Part shown: positions 18,951 to 30,294 of the stretch, piece by piece
Position numbering within the stretch: the first letter of the stretch is position 1
Layout: each line of letters starts with the position of its first letter
Assembly (NCBI GenBank): GCA_958296065.1
Contig: CATQHX010000025.1
Location: forward strand, 62,001 to 126,000
DNA: 64,000 bases
Origin: Vicinamibacterales bacterium
Lineage (GTDB): Bacteria; Acidobacteriota; Vicinamibacteria; Vicinamibacterales; UBA8438
Reading direction: 5' to 3'
Notes under the pieces: generated by a model
What the model saw: only the letters and a program-made list of their open reading frames with translations
Database searches by the model: none
Told to the model about the DNA's origin: nothing
Made by a program: the position numbers and the translations under genes

Positions 18951-18953
18951 GAT
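18924..18953 (+). promoter_or_regulatory. promoter for rpsO-pnp inside the truB 3' end
   Basis: TTGCAC (18924-18929), an 18-bp spacer, then TAGGAT (18948-18953). It would start transcription about 45 bp before rpsO, giving the S15/PNPase pair a separate promoter within the operon. Confidence 0.55.
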
Positions 18954-19004
18954 CGCGGTTTGAACAGAGTACAGAGTAAGGAAAGAGTAGAGAGGTAGTT
19001 GCAC

Positions 19005-19274
19005 GTGGCGCTGGCCAAGGAGCGGAAGTCCGAATTGATTGGCTCGTATCGCCTGCATGACAGCGATACCGGATCCCCGCAGGTGCAGATTGCGATTCTC
19101 AGCGAACGCATCACGTATCTGACCGAGCATTTCAAGACCCACGCCAAGGACCACCATTCACGTCGTGGCCTGCTGCAACTGGTCGGCCGGCGTCGTCGTC
19201 TCCTCGACTACCTCAAGGGTAAGGATTCCGAGCGGTACTCGACTCTGATCAAGAGCCTCGGAATCCGCAAATAG
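19005..19274 (+). CDS. rpsO: 30S ribosomal protein S15
   Basis: 89 aa from the GTG at 19005, which is exactly the usual S15 length. AGAGGTAG lies about 8 bp upstream; the TTG at 18999 is less likely. The sequence is clearly S15: [60 protein letters not shown]. It binds 16S rRNA in the platform. Expression is likely driven by the promoter within truB and may be autoregulated as in other bacteria, though no pseudoknot was verified. Confidence 0.96.
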   Translation: MALAKERKSELIGSYRLHDSDTGSPQVQIAILSERITYLTEHFKTHAKDHHSRRGLLQLVGRRRRLLDYLKGKDSERYSTLIKSLGIRK

Positions 19275-19370
19275 GCGCGAGACGAAGACCGGTCCCGACC
19301 GGACCGCTGCCCGCCTCTCCGCACAACGCGCCGGGACCAAGAATCGTCCCGAGAACTGGAGCCCATCCCC

Positions 19371-21572
<2,202 letters not shown>

Positions 21573-21581
21573 TCTAGCGCC

Positions 21582-21611
21582 CCGAAACGCCTCGCTGGCT
21601 TGGCGTTTCGG
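21582..21611. terminator. stem-loop between convergent pnp and M48 gene
   Basis: Perfect 10-bp stem CCGAAACGCC / GGCGTTTCGG with a 10-nt loop, starting 10 bp after the pnp stop. It has no U-tract. Given its place between convergent genes it may end transcription from either side or block exonucleases. Confidence 0.55.
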
Positions 21612-21634
21612 CCCATCCGCCCCCGCTCCATGAC

Positions 21635-21673
21635 CTTGCGCCGCAGAACTCACTCTGCGTTCTACGGCGCAAG
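21635..21673. terminator. second stem-loop between pnp and M48 gene
   Basis: A 15-bp stem with one mismatch, CTTGCGCCGCAGAAC / GTTCTACGGCGCAAG, around a 9-nt loop. It lies 25 bp upstream (plus strand) of the M48 stop and just after the first hairpin. It is probably the bidirectional termination or RNA-stability partner of that hairpin. Confidence 0.5.
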
Positions 21674-21697
21674 CTCCCAGGCGCCGTCGACCCGACC

Positions 21698-22810
21698 CTA
21701 CCCCTTGGAAGCTGCGGCGCGGGCTCCCGCCATGCGCGTAGCCAACGGCGGGTGCGAGTGGAAGAACCATTCGACCAGCCGCGACGGTCGTTCCTCGGCG
21801 AGGTACTGTGCGCTCACGCGCCGCAGTCCCGACACGAACGCATCGAGGTTGCCGGTCACCCGAAGTGCATACCGATCGGCCCTGCGCTCGTGCCAGCGTG
21901 AGAGCGTGTTCACGATCGGCGCCGACGCCACCGTCACGGCTCCGTACACGAGCGACAGCAACGGCAGGCTGGCGGGGTCCCACAACCCGGCGACCCCGGG
22001 TAACGGCAGCAACGCCGCCAGCACGCTGTTCGCAGTCCAGAACGCCGCCAACGACAGCGCGGAAGTGCAGACGATCATCTGCCACAGGTCCCAGTGCACG
22101 TGGTGCCCGATCTCGTGCGCGATGATCACTTCGATCTCTTCGTCGCTGTAGTCCTCCAGCAAGGTATCCGAAACCAGGATCCGCCGTGACGGCCCGATGC
22201 CGACGACCGCGGCGTTGGCGGTGTCGGTCGCGGACCCGACCCGCCATTCGTGGATGGCGATGACCGGCGCCCGGGCTCGGCGGGTCAGCGCCTGCAGCCG
22301 CGCCTGCAAGGCGGGTCGCCGCAGCGGCTTGGTGCGCCTCGCGACCGCCGCGGACGCCAGCGTGGCCTGGATCACCGACGTCAGGAGGTAACCTGCCCCC
22401 GCGACCTTCCACCACGTGTCGGGCCAGATTCCGATCGCCGCGTAGACGGCTACCGCGGCGGCCGACCAACCGGCCACGCGAACGCCGATGGTCTGTCCCA
22501 GGCCAGGCAGCCAGTCCCCGAGCGACTGCCGCGAGAGCCCGAATCGACGCTCGAGGAAGAACTCGGCGTGAACCACGAACGGCAGCGCCGCCAACTCGGT
22601 GGCAAGGCCGAGCGCCGCGGCCAGAACACCGACGCCGAGCACTACCTGCAGTGCCGCCGGCAAGTCCGGAAGGCCGAGAAACGCCTCGATAACGGCCGCC
22701 GGATAGCCCCAACCGGCGGCCGCGACGAGGACCCCCACCCGCGCAAGGAACGCGAGTTGACGGCTCCGGCGCCTCAGCCGGTGAAAACGACGCGCCTTGC
22801 CCTCGTTCAC
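21698..22810 (-). CDS. M48 family membrane metallopeptidase (Ste24/HtpX-like)
   Basis: 370 aa. An integral membrane zinc protease of the CAAX protease 1 type. Several N-terminal membrane segments (FLARVGVLVAAAGWGY; LQVVLGVGVLAAALGLATELAALPFVV; VAGWSAAAVAVYAAIG) are followed by the zinc motif VIIAHEIGHHVHWD. A further hydrophobic segment and the third ligand region RWHERRADRYALRVTG come next. FFLERRFGLSRQSLGDWL matches the Ste24 loop. It likely degrades membrane proteins, since prenylated substrates are not expected in bacteria. Its ATG overlaps the smc stop (22807-22810), so it is co-transcribed with smc. Confidence 0.9.
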   Translation of the reverse strand: MNEGKARRFHRLRRRSRQLAFLARVGVLVAAAGWGYPAAVIEAFLGLPDLPAALQVVLGVGVLAAALGLATELAALPFVVHAEFFLERRFGLSRQSLGDWLPGLGQTIGVRVAGWSAAAVAVYAAIGIWPDTWWKVAGAGYLLTSVIQATLASAAVARRTKPLRRPALQARLQALTRRARAPVIAIHEWRVGSATDTANAAVVGIGPSRRILVSDTLLEDYSDEEIEVIIAHEIGHHVHWDLWQMIVCTSALSLAAFWTANSVLAALLPLPGVAGLWDPASLPLLSLVYGAVTVASAPIVNTLSRWHERRADRYALRVTGNLDAFVSGLRRVSAQYLAEERPSRLVEWFFHSHPPLATRMAGARAAASKG

Positions 22811-25800
22811 CCGACTGTCTGCGCCATGTTGACGGAAATCAGCTTCGACACGCCCGGCTCCTCCATCGTGATGCCGTAGAGGCGGTCGGCGATCTCCATG
22901 GTCTTGCGGTTGTGCGTGACCAGGACGAACTGCGTGCGGTCCTGCAACCCTCGCAGCATCTCCACGAAACGCCCGATGTTCGCGTCGTCCAACGGAGCGT
23001 CGATCTCGTCCAGCAAACAGAACGGACTCGGCCGGTACCTGAAGATCGCGAACATCAGCGCCATTGCCGTCAGCGCCTTCTCACCGCCGGACAGTAGCTG
23101 AATGCTCTGGAGGCGCTTGCCGGGTGGCTGCGCCGCGATATCGATACCGCTCTCCAGCACATCGGACTCGTCGAGCAACACCAGCTCGGCACGCCCCCCG
23201 CCGAACAACGCTTCGAAGGTCAACTGGAAATGCTCGTTGACTACCCTGAACGCCTCCTGGAAACGAGAACGAGTGGTAGCGTCGATACGCTTGATGGCGG
23301 CTCCGGTGGCCGAGATCGAGTCGATCAGATCCTGGCGCTGCTTGGTCAGGAAACCGTGCCGCTCCTCCAGTTCGTCGAACTGATCGATAGCCATCATGTT
23401 GACCGCGCCCAGACGCTCGACCTTCGCGTTCAGAAGATCGACGATGGCCTCGGCGTCGGCCGGCTGCGACACGGCCGCCTTCCCCACGTCTTCGTCAGCG
23501 AGAGGTATGTCCGTTCGGTCGGTGTGTTCGTCGGATCCGGTCGCCGCGGCGCCCGCCTCGTCTCCCGCGACATCGGCAGGCGTCGGAGTCCCCACGAGCG
23601 CCGGGTCGGGTTCGATGGGCCCCTCCGCTTCGAGAACCTCCACCTCCGCACGGACATCGTCCAGGCTTGCCTGCAGCGACAGGCTGCACGATTCGGTCAG
23701 ATGGCTCAGATCCGCTTCGGCCGTGGCCAGCGCCACTTCCTGCTTCCCCACCTCCGCACGCGCGAGTTCCAACGCCCGACGGGCGGTACGCACCTCCTCG
23801 TCCTGCGAGGCGATCCGCTGCCGCAGCCCGTCCGCGCGTTCATCGAGCGCCACTATTTCCTTGCGAAGCTCGTCGAACGCCGCGACGTCAGCGTCGAGCT
23901 GCTGCTCCGCGCCGGCTACTTCGCCCAGCGTCTCTCGTCTGTCGGCTGCAGCACGTTCGTTCCCGGCTGCGCACTTCGCAGTTCGCTCCCGAAGCTCCTC
24001 GACCTGCCCTTCGAGCCGCCTCACGTCGGAAGCGATCGCAGCAACACGTTCCGACATCGTCGCATGACGGGCTTTCGCACCGGCCGCTTCCCGACCGAGC
24101 GTCTCCACGGTCTCGCGCGCTTCGTGAAGCCGTCGCTCCGCCTCCATGAACCGGTCGTCGGTTGCCTGTTGCTGCGCCTCCAGGCGTTCGACCGCCTCGC
24201 GGGCTTCCGTTTCGCGCCCCTGGAGTGCGACCGTTTCCTCGGTCAACTGGCCGCGCTCGGTGTTCACGAGCTGCTGTCTGTCCGTGACGCGGGCCCGCTC
24301 CTCGTCGAGCCGGGACCGCTGCATGTCCAGACCGACGAGCTCCTTTTCCAGGGCATGCTCGTCCTGCTGGAGTGCGCCAAGCGCCTGCTCGCCCCGCGCC
24401 ACGTCCTCCTTGCCCGCGGCGATCAGACGGCCGACCTCGTCGACTGCCGCACTCTCCGCCGCGATCCGTGCACGCAGCTCCTTGATCTCCCGCTTCGTCG
24501 CGAGGAGGCCGCCAGCTCCCTGCCGGCCGCCCCCGGCAACCCGATGCGGCCCTCGAACGACGACGCCGGCCGGTGTCGCGATGGGATCCTCGGTCTTCTC
24601 GGCCGCCGCCAGCGCGTCGTCGAGTGAAGGCGCGACCCAACGATGTCGCAACAGGCGCCGCACCGCGGCGGCACCAGCGCCTGTCACCTTGACAACGTCC
24701 GTCAAGGCCCGGAGCGCCGCGTGGGGTGGACGCATGGGTCGTCGCTCCGGCGACTCGCCGGCGACGACAAAGCCGCAACGCCCTCTGTCCCGCGAGGCCG
24801 CCAGCGCGACGCCGGCCAGCGCAGCCTCGCGCGACGGCACCACAACATCCTGCAACAGGTCCGCGAGACAGTACTCGGCCGCCGACTCGTCGCGCCGCTC
24901 GACCTCCAGATGGTCGGCCACCGATCCGTGGTGAGCGACCTGGCTGCCCGCGGCCAGGATCTCCCGCGCCGCCTCTCCATACGCGGCCCGGCCGGCCTCC
25001 AGCTCCTCGAGAGACTCCACGCGCGCCCGCATCACCGCGACCTGCTGCTCGCGTTCCCGCAGATCGCGCGTCCGCGCCTCGACCGCGCCGCGGGCCGACT
25101 CCAGCTCCGCGGCCTGCGCCTCGCGATCCGCGCAGACCGCGTCCAGCCGCTCCCGTCCTTGGTCACGGGCGGCGTCCGCGGTCTCACGATCACGCCGGAT
25201 CCGCTCGATCTCGGACGCGAGGTCCGCTGCCTCCGCATCGATCTTCACGGCAGATTCGGCAATCCGCCGCTGGGCCGCCCCCGCGTTGTCGATGACGTTC
25301 TGCAAGGCGGTCGCCGCGTTCACCGCGGCGAACATCTCACTGCGGGCGGCTTCCACGTCACCTTCCCGCCCCTCTATCGCCTGCTGTCCTTCCGCGAGGG
25401 CCCGTTCGGCTTCGCGCAGACGCTCGAGCGTCGCATCGCGATCGACGACGCACCGATCGTGGGCTTCCCGCTGCGCCGCCAGCTCGTTACCCGCCGGTAT
25501 GCGGCGCGCCTCGAGCGCCGCGAGCGTCGCCTTTCCCTCCTCCAGGGCGGCCGCAAGCTCCTTGGCGCGGCGCTTGCCGAAATCGATCTGCTGCTGCCGC
25601 CGCTCGATCTCGAGCTCGCGACGATGAGCATTCTCCCGAACCGTCGTCGCCGCCTGATCCGTCTCGACCAGATCGAGGCGCAGGCGTTCCCGCCCGCTCT
25701 CCGCTCCCGCCAGAACGGCCGCCGCGCTCTGTTCGCCGGTGGCGGCCTCGTCCAGGCACCGCCCGGCCGTCTCGATGGCCGACGTGAGCCTCCTGCTCCT

Positions 25801-26718
25801 GCGCGCGAACGTGACCTTCTGCCACTTGCGCAATTCGTCGCGCAGCCGGCGATAGCGTCGCGCCTTGGCGGCCTGACGCTTGAGTGCGCTGCGTTGTCTC
25901 TCCACCTCGAAGATGATGTCGTCGACGCGCGTCAGGTTCTGCTGCGCGGCTTCGAGCTTCAGCTCAGCGGTGCGACGCCGCACCTTGTACTTGGTGATCC
26001 CGGCCGCCTCCTCGAGCAACTGGCGCCGCTCGGTGGGTCGGGCGCTCAGGATCTGTCCGATTCGACCTTGTTCGATGACGGCGTAGGCCTTGACCCCGAG
26101 CCCGGAATCCATCAGCAGGTCCTGAATGTCCCGGAGCCGGCAGACCCTGCCGTCGATGAGATACTCGCTCTCTCCCGACCGGAAGAGCCGCCGCGCCACC
26201 TCGACGTCGCGGCTGATGCAGGGCCCGGAGAAATCGAGATCCTCCTCGCGGCCCAGTCCATCCGGCTCCGCTTCGGCCGGCATGCTCGCCGGTGCCGGAC
26301 CGGCGCCGGCGGTACGGTCGTTGCCGTTACCGTTGGCATTGCCGTTACCGTTGGCATTGCCGTTACCGTTGGCATTGCCGTTGCTCTCGCCAGCCTCTGT
26401 ACCGATTCCGGAGACGCGCAGCGCCTTGTCGCTGCCGCCGTTCGCCAGCGCCGCGGTCACCTCGGAGAGCTGAATCCGGACCTCGGCAGCCGCCGTGGGA
26501 CGCCGGGCGTCACTCCCGCTGAAGATGACGTCCTCCATGCGCTCGCCCCGCAGGCTGCGCGCGCTCTGCTCGCCCAGGACCCACGTGATGGCGTCGATGA
26601 CGTTGCTCTTGCCGCAACCGTTGGGCCCGACGATCGCGGTTACGCCGTCGTCGAAAGCCAGTGCGGCACGCTCCGCGAAACTCTTGAATCCTGCGATCTC
26701 CAGGTGATTGAGTCGCAT
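22807..26718 (-). CDS. smc: chromosome segregation protein SMC
   Basis: 1303 aa, somewhat above the usual about 1180-1200. An ATPase of the condensin complex. The N-terminal head has Walker A GPNGCGKSNVIDAITWVLGEQ. Two long coiled-coil arms flank a hinge around SVADHLEVERRDESAAEYCLADLLQDVVVPS. The C-terminal head has the signature LLSGGEKALTAMALMFAIF and Walker B FCLLDEIDAPLDDANIGRF. Two insertions explain the extra length. One is an Asn/Gly repeat in the N-terminal head (NGNANGNGNANGNGNANGNG) and the other is an acidic/Thr-rich segment before the C-terminal head. No scpA/scpB genes are nearby. Confidence 0.96.
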   Translation of the reverse strand: MRLNHLEIAGFKSFAERAALAFDDGVTAIVGPNGCGKSNVIDAITWVLGEQSARSLRGERMEDVIFSGSDARRPTAAAEVRIQLSEVTAALANGGSDKALRVSGIGTEAGESNGNANGNGNANGNGNANGNGNDRTAGAGPAPASMPAEAEPDGLGREEDLDFSGPCISRDVEVARRLFRSGESEYLIDGRVCRLRDIQDLLMDSGLGVKAYAVIEQGRIGQILSARPTERRQLLEEAAGITKYKVRRRTAELKLEAAQQNLTRVDDIIFEVERQRSALKRQAAKARRYRRLRDELRKWQKVTFARRSRRLTSAIETAGRCLDEAATGEQSAAAVLAGAESGRERLRLDLVETDQAATTVRENAHRRELEIERRQQQIDFGKRRAKELAAALEEGKATLAALEARRIPAGNELAAQREAHDRCVVDRDATLERLREAERALAEGQQAIEGREGDVEAARSEMFAAVNAATALQNVIDNAGAAQRRIAESAVKIDAEAADLASEIERIRRDRETADAARDQGRERLDAVCADREAQAAELESARGAVEARTRDLREREQQVAVMRARVESLEELEAGRAAYGEAAREILAAGSQVAHHGSVADHLEVERRDESAAEYCLADLLQDVVVPSREAALAGVALAASRDRGRCGFVVAGESPERRPMRPPHAALRALTDVVKVTGAGAAAVRRLLRHRWVAPSLDDALAAAEKTEDPIATPAGVVVRGPHRVAGGGRQGAGGLLATKREIKELRARIAAESAAVDEVGRLIAAGKEDVARGEQALGALQQDEHALEKELVGLDMQRSRLDEERARVTDRQQLVNTERGQLTEETVALQGRETEAREAVERLEAQQQATDDRFMEAERRLHEARETVETLGREAAGAKARHATMSERVAAIASDVRRLEGQVEELRERTAKCAAGNERAAADRRETLGEVAGAEQQLDADVAAFDELRKEIVALDERADGLRQRIASQDEEVRTARRALELARAEVGKQEVALATAEADLSHLTESCSLSLQASLDDVRAEVEVLEAEGPIEPDPALVGTPTPADVAGDEAGAAATGSDEHTDRTDIPLADEDVGKAAVSQPADAEAIVDLLNAKVERLGAVNMMAIDQFDELEERHGFLTKQRQDLIDSISATGAAIKRIDATTRSRFQEAFRVVNEHFQLTFEALFGGGRAELVLLDESDVLESGIDIAAQPPGKRLQSIQLLSGGEKALTAMALMFAIFRYRPSPFCLLDEIDAPLDDANIGRFVEMLRGLQDRTQFVLVTHNRKTMEIADRLYGITMEEPGVSKLISVNMAQTVG
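26323..26376. repeat. 18-bp tandem repeat inside smc
   Basis: Three perfect copies of GCCGTTACCGTTGGCATT plus a partial fourth (GCCGTT). In the smc frame the unit encodes Asn-Gly/Ala residues (NANGNG). The repeat keeps the reading frame, so copy number can change without breaking smc. Confidence 0.9.
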
Positions 26719-26935
26719 CAGAACCGCCGGATATCGCGGGAAGGAGTACGCGAAAAAGGAGTACGCGAAAACAGCCGCACGAACAGGTTCACTGGCTTAC
26801 TCCACCATCACCTGTCGAGCGGCTGGGAACGCTCAACGCCGGGTCAGGAACGCTACGATAGAACGCCTGAACTTTGCGCCGTAGTCTAGCAACCAACCAC
26901 GCCGGACGGCAAGTCCGGTCCCGGTGCGGCTCCCC
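26719..26935. other. intergenic region between smc and the S41 protease gene
   Basis: 217 bp. It contains a tandem 14-bp direct repeat (AAGGAGTACGCGAA twice, about 26741-26771) immediately upstream of the smc start and presumably holds the smc promoter on the minus strand. No gene is seen. Confidence 0.5.
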
Positions 26936-28555
26936 CTATCTGGAGGCGACCCGGCCCGACGACGACGACAGACGCAACAGCGTTGCCGCCTCGTCGAACA
27001 GCGTCAACGCGTGCTGCGCCTGGGGGTCGCGGCGAGACAGATTGCGGCGCGCCTCGATCTCTCCGAACAGGTCCTTGTCTATCTCGTAGTGGATCATCGC
27101 GCGGATGAAATCGTCATCCGCCGCGAACATTGCCTCGTCGATCGTCAGGCCACGCGACTGGACATGCTCCCTGAACCGCGCGAGCATCGCATCGTCGACG
27201 ACGAATCCGGGATCGACGACTTCGCGGTCGCGGCCCTCGACGGTCACTCGCGTGTCGCCCGCCACGACGAACCGTTGCGCGAAGGACACGAAGTCTCGCC
27301 GGGCCGCGAGCAGCCGTCCGAAGCGCGACGGATCGAAGCCCTCGATCGGCCCGGTGAAGAAATGGTCCGGTTCGACCCCGCCGCCGCTGTAGACCTCCCG
27401 GCCCGCGTCCGTGAACTTGCGATCTCCGGGTGCGCGGGCCGGGGTCTCCGGCTCACGCAGGGAATAGGTGAGGTACTCGTCGAAGGCGGTGTCCCACGGC
27501 CGCTGGATCATCCGCCCGCTCGGCGTGAAGTAGCGGGCCGTGGTCAGCGCCAGGCCCGCCCCGTGGCTCACGCGGTAGATGGACTGCACCAGCGCCTTGC
27601 CGAACGTGGTCTCTCCCACCACCAGCCCGCGATCGTGGTCCTGAATGGCGCCCGCGACGATCTCGGACGCGCTCGCGCTGTTGCGGTTGACCAGCACGAT
27701 GAGCGGCTGGTCCGTGTACCTGCCGGCATCGCGGGCGTGGTAGTCCTGATCGGAATTGGCGACACGGCCGCGCGTGTAGACGATCATGTCGCCGCGCGCC
27801 AGGAACTGGTTGGAGACCTTGATCGCCTGGTCGAGCGGTCCACCGGGATTGCCGCGCAGGTCCAGCAGGAGCCGTGCGGCTCCCGCGTCCTGCAGCGACG
27901 CCAGCGCCCGTGACAGCTCGTCGTTGCTGGTCTCCGAGAAGTCGCGCAGACGCACGTATCCGGTCGCGTCGTCGATCAAGAACGCCGCTTCCACGGTCGC
28001 GATGCTGATTTCGTCCCGTTCGACGCGCAGGTCGATCAGCTCTTCGTACCCCTCGCGCCGAACCGAGATGTTGACGGCACTGCCGCGCGGGCCCCGCAGC
28101 AGACGCACCGCGTCGTCGCTGCTCATCCCGATCGCGTTCTCTCCCTCGATGCGGGCGATGACGTCTCCGCGCCGGATTCCGCGGCGGTAGGCGGGCGACC
28201 CCTCGAAGATGCTGTTTACCGTGATGCCGCCGTCAATGACGCTGATCTGGATCCCGAGCCCGTAATAGCGCCCTTCCTGGCGTTCGCGCAAGCGCGCGTA
28301 CTGCCGGGCGTCCATGAAGTTCGAATGCGGATCCAGCGTCTGCAGCATGCCGCCGATGGCCCGCGTCACGAGCTGCTCGACGTCCACGTCACCGACGTAG
28401 TTGTCCTCTATCGCGGCAATCGCCGAAGCGAAAGCGTCGTACTGGCGGGTCATCGAGTCCTGGCGCGCCAGCACCTGGCCGCCGAACAACCCGCCCGCGA
28501 TGGCCGACAACACGACGGCGCCCACCCCAATCGCCAGAGATGTCACAGCTCGCAT
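26936..28555 (-). CDS. S41 family C-terminal processing peptidase (CtpA-like)
   Basis: 539 aa from ATG 28555; the track start at 28639 adds residues without a signal peptide. The N-terminus is a signal/anchor (MRAVTSLAIGVGAVVLSAIAGGLFGGQVLA), so it acts in the periplasm. A PDZ domain (GITVNSIFEGSPAYRRGIRRGDVIARIEG) precedes the tail-specific protease domain. The catalytic Ser is in NRNSASASEIVAGAIQDHDRG and the Lys in GETTFGKALVQSIY. The long C-terminal region after the protease core (PDHFFTGPIEGFDPSRFGRLLAARR...) is typical of CtpA/CtpB relatives. It is divergent from tatA; its promoter should lie in 28556-28697. Confidence 0.92.
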   Translation of the reverse strand: MRAVTSLAIGVGAVVLSAIAGGLFGGQVLARQDSMTRQYDAFASAIAAIEDNYVGDVDVEQLVTRAIGGMLQTLDPHSNFMDARQYARLRERQEGRYYGLGIQISVIDGGITVNSIFEGSPAYRRGIRRGDVIARIEGENAIGMSSDDAVRLLRGPRGSAVNISVRREGYEELIDLRVERDEISIATVEAAFLIDDATGYVRLRDFSETSNDELSRALASLQDAGAARLLLDLRGNPGGPLDQAIKVSNQFLARGDMIVYTRGRVANSDQDYHARDAGRYTDQPLIVLVNRNSASASEIVAGAIQDHDRGLVVGETTFGKALVQSIYRVSHGAGLALTTARYFTPSGRMIQRPWDTAFDEYLTYSLREPETPARAPGDRKFTDAGREVYSGGGVEPDHFFTGPIEGFDPSRFGRLLAARRDFVSFAQRFVVAGDTRVTVEGRDREVVDPGFVVDDAMLARFREHVQSRGLTIDEAMFAADDDFIRAMIHYEIDKDLFGEIEARRNLSRRDPQAQHALTLFDEAATLLRLSSSSGRVASR

Positions 28556-28624
28556 GAGGCGGATGCTACCAGATAAGCCACTGTGCAGCAACAACTTCGA
28601 GCGATCCGTAAGGCACCCTCGCCC

Positions 28625-28654
28625 TTGACCCGGCGGCACGCGCGTTTCTATAAT
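28625..28654 (+). promoter_or_regulatory. tatA promoter
   Basis: TTGACC (28625-28630), an 18-bp spacer and a perfect TATAAT (28649-28654). It lies 44 bp before the tatA ATG and is the best sigma-70-like promoter in the window. Confidence 0.75.
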
Positions 28655-28697
28655 GCCCAGAACGGGTTACGGAAGATCCACTACCAGGAGCATTGCC

Positions 28698-29090
28698 ATG
28701 TTCGGTCCGATCGGCGTCTGGGAAATGGTCATCATCCTGGTGATTGCCTTGATCGTGTTCGGCCCGCGAAAGCTGCCCGAACTCGGGCGGTCTCTCGGCA
28801 AGAGCCTCGGCGAGTTCAAGCGTGCGTCGAACGAGCTCCGCAACACCCTCGACGAAGAGATCCGGGTCGAGGAGCGCCGCCCCCCGAAGGCTGCCGCTCC
28901 GAAACCCGCGACCCCGAAGACCGCCGCGACCGAGGCATTGGGCGACATCGCGGAACCGGACGCAACCGAACCGGATGTAGTTGAACCGAATACGAGCGCG
29001 AGCGCAGACCCGGCGGCTGCGTCCGAACCGGCGGCCGTGGCTGGACCGACTCCGGATCCGCATCCGACGGAGCCGAGCGCAGGCGCCTAA
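28698..29090 (+). CDS. tatA: Sec-independent translocase TatA/TatB-family protein
   Basis: 130 aa from ATG 28698 (AGGAG 8 bp upstream). A membrane component of the twin-arginine translocon that forms the variable pore. The classical layout is a short N-terminus MFGPIGVWEM, a TM helix VIILVIALIVFGPRKLPELG with the FGPRKLPELGR hinge, and an amphipathic helix RSLGKSLGEFKRASNELRN. An unusually long Pro/Ala/Glu/Thr-rich tail follows with repeated EPDA/EPNT words. It is followed 15 bp later by tatC, so the Tat system is encoded as a two-gene unit; no separate second tatA/tatB gene is in the window. Confidence 0.93.
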   Translation: MFGPIGVWEMVIILVIALIVFGPRKLPELGRSLGKSLGEFKRASNELRNTLDEEIRVEERRPPKAAAPKPATPKTAATEALGDIAEPDATEPDVVEPNTSASADPAAASEPAAVAGPTPDPHPTEPSAGA

Positions 29091-29105
29091 CGCTCAACGA
29101 ACCCG

Positions 29106-30209
29106 ATGGCTCAGGCTCCGGTTTCCGAACAGTCTTCGTCCGCCTCGACCGCCCCGGAGGAGGCGTCCGCCGTCGGCGCCGCCGGTGAGCCGGGTCCCGA
29201 GACCGCGCCTGCCGCGTCCGGCCCGTCCGACGCTCCCGCGAGGTCCTCCGACCCGAACGACGCGACCGGTTCCGCCGACCAGGAAGGCCCTGCGACCGAA
29301 CCCGGGCGGGAGGGGCCGGAAGCCGCGCCGGCGACCACCGGTAGCGTTCCGGAAGTACTCCCGGCACCGGCGCCGGGACCCGACGGACCGCCCGCTCCAC
29401 CAGCTCCGGCCGGTCCGTCGGGTCCCGGCGGGCCTCCCGTCGACGACGGCGAGGACGAAGATGACGACGAGGACGGCGGCGGCGGCAAGATGTCGTTCCT
29501 CGACCACCTCGACGAGCTGCGGACGCGCCTGATCGCGTCGTTCCTGGCGCTTGCCGGAGGCTTCGTCGCCTGCTTCGCGTTCATCACGCCGATCTTCGAC
29601 TTCATCATGGAGCCGCTGGCGGCGGTCCTCGAGGACGGCGTGCGGATGATCTACACCAGCGCCCCCGAGTACTTCTTCCTCGAGTTGAAGATGGCCGCGC
29701 TGGCCGGCCTCATCCTGGCAACGCCGGTCGTCATGTCGCAGGTGTGGTTGTTCATCGCGCCCGGCCTGTACGCGCACGAGAAGAAGTTCGCGATCCCCTT
29801 CGTCGTGTTCGCCTCGTTCTTCTTCATCTCCGGCACGCTCTTCGGCCACTACATCCTGTTCCAGGTCGCCTGGGGCTTCTTCGCCGGTTTCGGCGCCGAG
29901 AACGAGTACGTCGAATTCACGCCGCGGCTGCAGGACGCCTTCAGCCTGTACGTCCGGCTGGTGCTCGCCTGTGGCGTCATCTTTCAGCTCCCGACCCTGG
30001 TCTTCTTCCTGGCCCGGATGGGCGTGGCCTCGCCCCAGTTCCTGATCCGGAACTTCAAGTACGCGTTCCTGCTCTGCTTCGTGTTCGCGGCGATCCTGAC
30101 CCCGACCCCGGACCCGGTCACGATGACCGTGATGGCGGGGCCGATGATTGCGCTCTACGTGCTGAGCATCGGCATCGCGTGGGTGTTCCGGAAGCGGGGG
30201 GCGGAGTAG
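29106..30209 (+). CDS. tatC: Sec-independent translocase TatC with long low-complexity N-terminus
   Basis: 367 aa. The Tat signal-peptide receptor. The recognisable TatC core begins at MSFLDHLDELRTRLIASFLALAGGF (ATG 29490, residue 129) and has the expected six membrane segments. It includes KMAALAGLILATPVVMSQVWLFIAPGLYAHEKKF and PLVFFLARMGVASPQFL-like sequence. The first 128 residues are Pro/Ala/Ser/Gly/Asp-rich and end in an acidic run (DDGEDEDDDEDGGGG). Either translation really starts at 29106, giving a cytoplasmic extension, or it starts at 29490, which lacks a clear Shine-Dalgarno. The 15-bp spacing after tatA and the intact frame favour the long form. Confidence 0.92.
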   Translation: MAQAPVSEQSSSASTAPEEASAVGAAGEPGPETAPAASGPSDAPARSSDPNDATGSADQEGPATEPGREGPEAAPATTGSVPEVLPAPAPGPDGPPAPPAPAGPSGPGGPPVDDGEDEDDDEDGGGGKMSFLDHLDELRTRLIASFLALAGGFVACFAFITPIFDFIMEPLAAVLEDGVRMIYTSAPEYFFLELKMAALAGLILATPVVMSQVWLFIAPGLYAHEKKFAIPFVVFASFFFISGTLFGHYILFQVAWGFFAGFGAENEYVEFTPRLQDAFSLYVRLVLACGVIFQLPTLVFFLARMGVASPQFLIRNFKYAFLLCFVFAAILTPTPDPVTMTVMAGPMIALYVLSIGIAWVFRKRGAE

Positions 30210-30294
30210 GCGGCGGCGCGCCGTCCGAAGACGACTGCGAGGCTGCAAGGAGTCCGGCGCGAGCGCCGCCCGCACGGGTGGCTACGATAGGAAC

